Below, piece by piece: positions 60,001 through 64,000 of a stretch of 64,000 nucleotides of DNA. The DNA lies in NCBI GenBank assembly GCA_008330645.1, contig VLTN01000051.1, positions 62,001 through 126,000 on the forward strand, in the 5' to 3' direction. The stretch comes from Cafeteria roenbergensis. Lineage: Eukaryota; Sar; Bigyra; Bicosoecida; Cafeteriaceae. Both the position numbers and the translations under genes were made by a program. The notes below the pieces were generated by a model. That model searched no databases, was not told the DNA's origin, and saw nothing but the letters and a program-made list of their open reading frames with translations. Positions within the stretch are counted from its first letter, which is position 1. Every line of letters starts with the position of its first letter.

Positions 60001-63000
60001 CATTCGTGACCCGCCCCGAGCTATGGACGAGGCTCCCCTTGACATTTCCCTGGACGAGGCGGTCGCGAAACTGCCACTAGCGCAGAACTCGCGGCGGCCG
60101 CCTCGGCCGCGGCGCCGCGCCCGGCCCTCTTCACGGCGGACGAATGCCTGGGCGAGGGCAGTGCCGACGCCATACTTAGCACATGGCCCGAGCTGGGCCG
60201 TCATTTTCAGCGGGCGGGCAGGCTTACGCGTGTCGGCTGGCTAGTCAAGATCCTTCACGTCATGGATCAGCTGCACCTTCCCAAAGCGGCACGGGGCGAA
60301 ACCCCGCGCACCGCACGCGCCCCTGCGCCCCCACGCACACGGGAGCGTGGGCTGGCGGGGGCGGGGGTCGCAGCGGCGCCGTCCGCGGCGGCAACGCGGG
60401 CCTCAGCGGCCGAAACAGGGTCGCGAGCGCGCGCAGCTCCCGAGCGGTCGTTGTCGGCAGAGCTCTATGGCGACGTCGTCACGATGCAGGTTCGCGCCGT
60501 CACGGTTTCCCTCACCCACTCGACAGGGCAGGGTCCCATCGCAGCGGACCTGACGGCGGGCTTCGCTGCGCTCGCGCAGCCGCCTGTGGGGCAGTCATTC
60601 GACAACGCGGCCGACTGTTGCGACGTGCTGGCCACAGTGGCCTGCAAAGCCGTGTCGCGAGCACAGTCCGACGAGGTTGCGAAACGCGTGCGGCTCGTAC
60701 TCCATGCGGCCATCGGGCATGCGCTCCTCACAGAGGGCGGGACCATCGATGAGGTACCCGCCGACGTGGACCTCGCCCGCACGACAGCGACCGTCGCGGA
60801 ACTTGCCCGGAGCAGACTGCTGGGACACGACGCGACGCGGCAGGACCTGCCGGCCTCGCCTGCTCACTCGGTGAGACCGCCTGAGCCTGCGCGCGAGGCA
60901 CTGGCCGCGCACTCACCGTTTGCGCTCACCCCACAGAGAGGCCTGGGCAGCGAAATGGACCCCTGGCCGGCCGCGCGGGCCGAAGGAGGCATCTGGCGAG
61001 AAATCGCGTCACCGGCGCGACCACCCCGAACAACAGGTGAGCTGAAATCTTGCTTGGCAGATGCAGGGACCCTTGCTTACCTGACGGGACTCCTCCACGT
61101 GCCCTCGCCGAAGATGGCGGCGCTCGTTGCAGTCGCGACTGGCGTTGGCATAACGAGCGTCCCTGAGAGCGTGGTCACGACGCTTCTCGAGACCTCGCCC
61201 CTTGCTGATTCCACATGCGTCCTTCGCGCGGCGGTCGAGGCGGCCGCGAGGGCCGAAACTCCGCCCTCCCCTTCCCCGGTGGGCGGCTTCCGGACGGCGG
61301 TCGAGGACCAGCTCCACGCTGTGGCAGCTGCCTGGGTAGCAGCGGGCGCGCCACCCCCGATCAAGCGGGTACAGGACTTGTTCGTCGCGGCGCTGGCAAC
61401 GCTGGCGGCGCAGCGGACAAAGACTAAGCACCTGGAGGCAGGCTGGGAGGTGGCTTGCGAGGTTTCAGTGCCCCTGTGGGTGCAGACTCCGAGCAAGGCA
61501 CTGCCACTCCTAGCCTGCTGGCGCCGGACACCTAACAGGTGCCCATTTGGCCACTGCTGGATGCGTGATCACCATTCCCTACGATCACACGCACCAGGGC
61601 GAATCGGAGGCGTTGCCGGACATGGAACTGACCATCGTCTTGGCCTCAAGGATGGCACCGCGGCCCAGCAGCACCGCCATGGCATCCACATGGCCGTTGA
61701 ATGCAGCCATGATGAGGGCTGTCGCTCCATTCTGCGGCACACAGAGCAACGCATGGTCACCACACCACCACACCCATCGCCCGCCACGCCGACTTCGTCC
61801 CGCAACCACCCGACACACGCCCCCGACACGCCGCCGACAGCGCGGCTGCCCCCACCCTCCAAGCCAGGAGCGGCGAGCCACGCACGCCCGACAGCACAGC
61901 CGACCCCATTGACGCCTCAGTCGCTTCAGGCGGGGCTGCAGCTGCGGGGAGCCACACATGGAACTGACCGTGGTCTTGGCCTCCAGGTCGGCACCGCGGT
62001 CCAGCAGCGCCGCAATGGCCTCCACATGGCCGCTCCTAGCAGCCTTGATGAGAGCTGTCGCTCCACTCTGCGGCACACAGAGCAACGCATGGTCACCACA
62101 CCACCACACCCATCGCCCGCCACGCCGACTTCGTCCCGCGACCACCCGACACACGCCCCCGATACGCCGCCGACAGCGCGGCTGCCCCCACCCTCCAAGC
62201 CAGGAGCGGCGAGTCACGCACGCCCGACAGCACAGCCGACCCCATCGACGCCTCAGTCACCGCAGGCGGGGCTGCAGCTGCGGGGAGCCACCCATGGAAC
62301 TGACCTTGTCCTTGGCCTCCAGGTCGGCACCGCGGTCCAACAGCACCGCAATGGCCTCCACATGGCCGTTGAATGCAGCCTTGATGAGGGCTGTCGCTCC
62401 ACTCTGCGGCACACAGAGCAACGCATGGTCACCACACCACCACACCCATCGCCCGCCACGCCGACTTCGTCCCGCGACCACCCGACACACGCCCCCGATA
62501 CGCCGCCGACAGCGCGGCTGCCCCCACCCTCCAAGCCAGGAGCGGCGAGTCACGCACGCCCGACAGCACAGCCGACCCCATCGACGCCTCAGTCACCGCA
62601 GGCGGGGCTGCAGCTGCGGGGAGCCACCCATGGAACTGACCTTGTCCTTGGCCTCCAGGTCGGCACCGCGGTCCAGCAGCACCGCAAAGGCATCCACATG
62701 GCCGTTCCAAGCAGCCGCGACGAAGGCTGTCGCTCCACTCTGCGGCACACAGAGCAACGCATGGTCACCACTACAGCACACCCATCGCCCATCACGCCAC
62801 TATCGCACCGCAACCACCCGACACACGTCCCCGGCACGCCCCTGCCAGCATGACTGCTCGCGCCCTCGAAGCCAGCCGTAGCAAGCTACGCACGCCCGGC
62901 AGCACAGCCCACCCCATCGACGCCTCAGTCGCCGCAGGTGAGGCTGCAGCTGCCAAGCGGGATCCATCGGGCTTACCGTGGTCTTGGCCTCCAGGTCGGC

Positions 63001-63322
63001 GCCGCGTTCCAGCAGCTCTCGCATCGGCTCAACTTGCCCATTTTTTGCTGCCGTGATGAGCGGCGTGCGCCCATACTGCGCGGCCATACCATGCAGCGGC
63101 CAAGATATGCAACAAGCAACTGCTCATGGGCTCCTCCTCCGGCCCTCCAAGACCCCCTATGACCCCAGCTCCAGCCCCGAAAGCGCCCGTGCTCACCCGA
63201 TCTGCCCAGTTCGCCGGGGCGCCCGCCTCAAGCAGCCTCGTCACCTCGCCCGTGTTCCCGGCATCCGCGGCATCCCACAGCGCCTTCCCCATGTCGTCAT
63301 CGCTCATCGCCGCGGCGGCCAT
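53987..63322 (-). CDS. Ankyrin-repeat gene B, expanded by exon-unit amplification; 3' end lost
   Basis: Exon 1 is 63197-63322 (MAAAAMSDDDMGKALWDAAD), exon 2 is 62977-63075 (YGRTPLITAAKNGQVEPMRE). Then 99-nt ankyrin exons start (minus strand) at 62739, 62403, 62067, 61731, 59502, 59211, 58875, 58539, 58203, 57869, 57526, 57190, 56854, 56518, 56182, 55846, 55510, 55174, 54838, 54502 and 54166, each one 33-residue repeat (SGATALIKAARNGHADAMAA type), all phase 0, mostly with GTCAGT donors and GCCGCAG acceptors. Together about 768 residues. The coiled-coil exon of gene A has no counterpart. The last unit's donor is altered (GTCCGT), and read-through would end at a stop at 53987. A 1.94-kb insertion sits in the intron between the exons at 61731 and 59502. 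Exons show no stops, so a protein is possible; whether it is made is unknown. Confidence 0.7.
54062..59684 (-). repeat. Tandem array of 336-bp ankyrin exon-plus-intron units, main block (17 units)
   Basis: Seventeen units, each a 99-nt exon plus a 237-nt intron. Exceptions are spacings of 343, 334 and 291 bp. Several units (for example 55033-55368, 55369-55704 and the one at 56041) are essentially identical, introns included. Because 336 is 3x112, antisense frames also stay open and give long meaningless reading frames on the plus strand. Confidence 0.95.
59685..60022. other. Left, non-coding part of the insertion
   Basis: 338 bp before the reading frame. It is less GC-rich at its left end (TTCATATTTGTCCGCAGACG, about 59703). 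A short perfect hairpin, GTGCGA-ACGC-TCGCAC, lies at about 59933-59948. No other feature is recognised. Confidence 0.4.
60023..61622 (+). CDS. Unrecognised protein in the 1.94-kb insertion
   Basis: A plus-strand frame, open from 60037 through the right edge of the insertion, encodes non-repetitive sequence unlike the antisense shadows elsewhere: WPELGRHFQRAGRLTRVGWL (about 60184-60243), FTADECLGEG, AAWVAAGAPPPIKRVQDLFV (about 61327-61386), LAAQRTKTKHLEAGWEVACE. It is mainly helical with no clear membrane span. An ATG at 60023 opens a neighbouring frame (MDEAPLDISLDEAVAKLPL); I do not connect the two. No stop is met inside the insertion, so the 3' end is unknown. The frame contains short stretches flanked by GT and AG (for example 61036-61059), but they read through in frame. 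I do not recognise the family; a gag-like or novel mobile-element protein is one guess. Confidence 0.4.
61623..62740 (-). repeat. Ankyrin 336-bp unit array, second block (4 units)
   Basis: Four more units of the same array, with exon starts at 61731, 62067, 62403 and 62739, an exact 336-bp period, and the same intron sequence as the main block. They are separated from it only by the insertion. Confidence 0.9.
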
Positions 63323-63494
63323 GGCCTCGACTGCCCAGGTCGTCGGGAGTGTGCCGCTGCGGGAGCGCCGAACATTGGAGCAAGGCCTGGGCTCTGCCGC
63401 CGCGGAATGTCGCGCAAGCCTGTGGAGTGATGCTCTTTCTCGCGCGGGAGTCCTCCGCGGCCTGTCGCCATCTGACCACCGAGCTGCCTCCGCT
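63323..63494. promoter_or_regulatory. Short divergent promoter region, ankyrin gene B and X'
   Basis: About 170 bp between the ankyrin B start and the X' frame, corresponding to 50947-51098 at locus A. Conservation between the two loci across this gap, and the head-to-head layout, suggest a shared promoter. No motif is identified. Confidence 0.3.
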
Positions 63495-64000
63495 TAGCTC
63501 GTCTGCCGGGTGTGGTGGCCCGGTCGGGGAGGCCGGCGGGGTGCTGTGTGGGGCTGCTGGCTGGGCGATGCCGGGACGCCACCTCTTGCCTCGCTCCGGA
63601 CGCGCTCGCCCAGCCGGCCCTCCAATGCGCCCGCCCGTGGCTGGGGGCAGCGCGAGCGCCAACTACATCGGGCCAGAACGCGGACGAGCCGGCCGGGCGG
63701 CAGCCCCGCGCCCGCTGTTGCAACCGGGCGGGCTTTGCCGGCGTTCAGCACACCGCCCCGCCACCCACCGCCAAGCACCGTGCGCACACGCTTTGGGGTT
63801 GTCGATGTCTCGTGGGTGGCCAAGGACGCTCTTCGCCGAGCCGGAACTCGTCTGCGCAAACACAGCACCTCCGAGCAGGTTGGGCTCGATGCCAGCCCAG
63901 ACGGCGGCGATCATCCCATTCGCGCCCGTGCCAGCCCAGACGCCGTGGACCCCATACGCACCCGTGCCACCCCTCGTCGGCGTCGTCCCGGCAGCTTGCG
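63495..64000 (+). CDS. Possible protein X', second copy, cut by window edge
   Basis: Matches 51099-51560 closely (offset 12,396). It keeps FGVVDVSWVAKDALRRAGTR and adds 39 nt in frame (about 63900-63938), giving a partial repeat of the PDxxDPIRxRA motif. Function unknown. It continues beyond 64000. Confidence 0.3.

Larger units (their letters stand above)
59685..61622. mobile_element. Clean 1.94-kb insertion in an ankyrin gene B intron, unclassified
   Basis: The intron between exons 61731 and 59502 reads ...AGCCACCCA up to 59684 and resumes TGGAACTGAC at 61623. Removing 59685-61622 restores a 192-nt intron, exactly the length of the next one (59212-59403). The insert ends are GTTCGGTAACC and, on the other strand, about TCCGGCAAC, a weak inverted match. 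A 2-bp CA may be the target duplication. Inside is one long plus-strand reading frame. I recognise no transposase, reverse transcriptase or integrase. A host gene moved by other means is possible. Confidence 0.5.

Noticed and set aside
53687-62881. Plus-strand proteins of 400-1,360 residues with 112-residue repeats
   Set aside because: They are antisense to the ankyrin array. The 336-bp unit is 3n, so the opposite strand stays open. The minus strand shows ankyrin exons with proper splice sites.
1-64000. Integrated virus-like or EMALE-type element, as known from Cafeteria genomes
   Set aside because: No low-GC island, capsid, polymerase or integrase-like frame is visible. Composition is uniformly GC-rich.

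Overview
This is a GC-rich eukaryotic nuclear window (roughly two thirds or more G+C by eye) with GT-AG introns of about 110-600 nt and large proteins rich in Gly/Ser/Ala/Pro. Two features point to a heterotrophic stramenopile: a giant gene joining a seven-helix receptor-like domain to an INPP4-type phosphoinositide 4-phosphatase (GPCR-INPP4 'bigrams' are known from oomycetes), and a tandem family of Tmc (TmcB/TmcC, 'tiny macrocysts') membrane proteins. A bicosoecid such as Cafeteria would fit, but the species is an inference. I saw no bacterial operon, rRNA, tRNA or CRISPR.

Layout. (1) 1-27,479, minus strand: four tandem Tmc-type genes. Each has four tiny 5' exons followed by one very long exon. 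Copies 2 and 3 look intact. Copy 1 (cut by the window edge) has a one-base frame break, and copy 4 has two in-frame stops. (2) 28,830-47,032, plus strand: the GPCR-INPP4 gene. Its first intron is filled with a 43-bp minisatellite. Its body is saturated with two dispersed 8-bp words and ends with the catalytic CKSAKDRT motif. (3) 47,584-50,946, minus strand: a complete 11-exon ankyrin-repeat gene in which each 33-residue repeat is one 99-nt exon. (4) 51.1-52.3 kb: a poorly understood stretch with one possible plus-strand reading frame (X). (5) 52,333-52,928, minus strand: the C-terminal part of an SRP receptor beta-like GTPase. (6) 52,929-54,036: a second copy, about 97-98% identical by eye, of the INPP4 3' end and its flank. 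(7) 54.0-63.3 kb, minus strand: a second ankyrin gene made of about 22 repeats of a 336-bp exon-plus-intron unit, interrupted by a clean 1.94-kb insertion with an unrecognised plus-strand reading frame. (8) 63.5-64.0 kb: a second copy of X.

Items 2-8 fit one event: a tandem segmental duplication of [INPP4 3' end - ankyrin gene - X - SRbeta 3' part], with breakpoints inside INPP4 and inside SRbeta. This predicts a complete SRbeta gene just right of the window. After duplication the ankyrin gene in copy 2 grew by repeated copying of its exon-intron unit and lost its 3' coiled-coil exon.

Working together: the receptor-phosphatase and the PAS-containing Tmc proteins are plausibly membrane sensor or signalling proteins. 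The ankyrin proteins are likely protein-interaction scaffolds. No metabolic pathway is encoded here.
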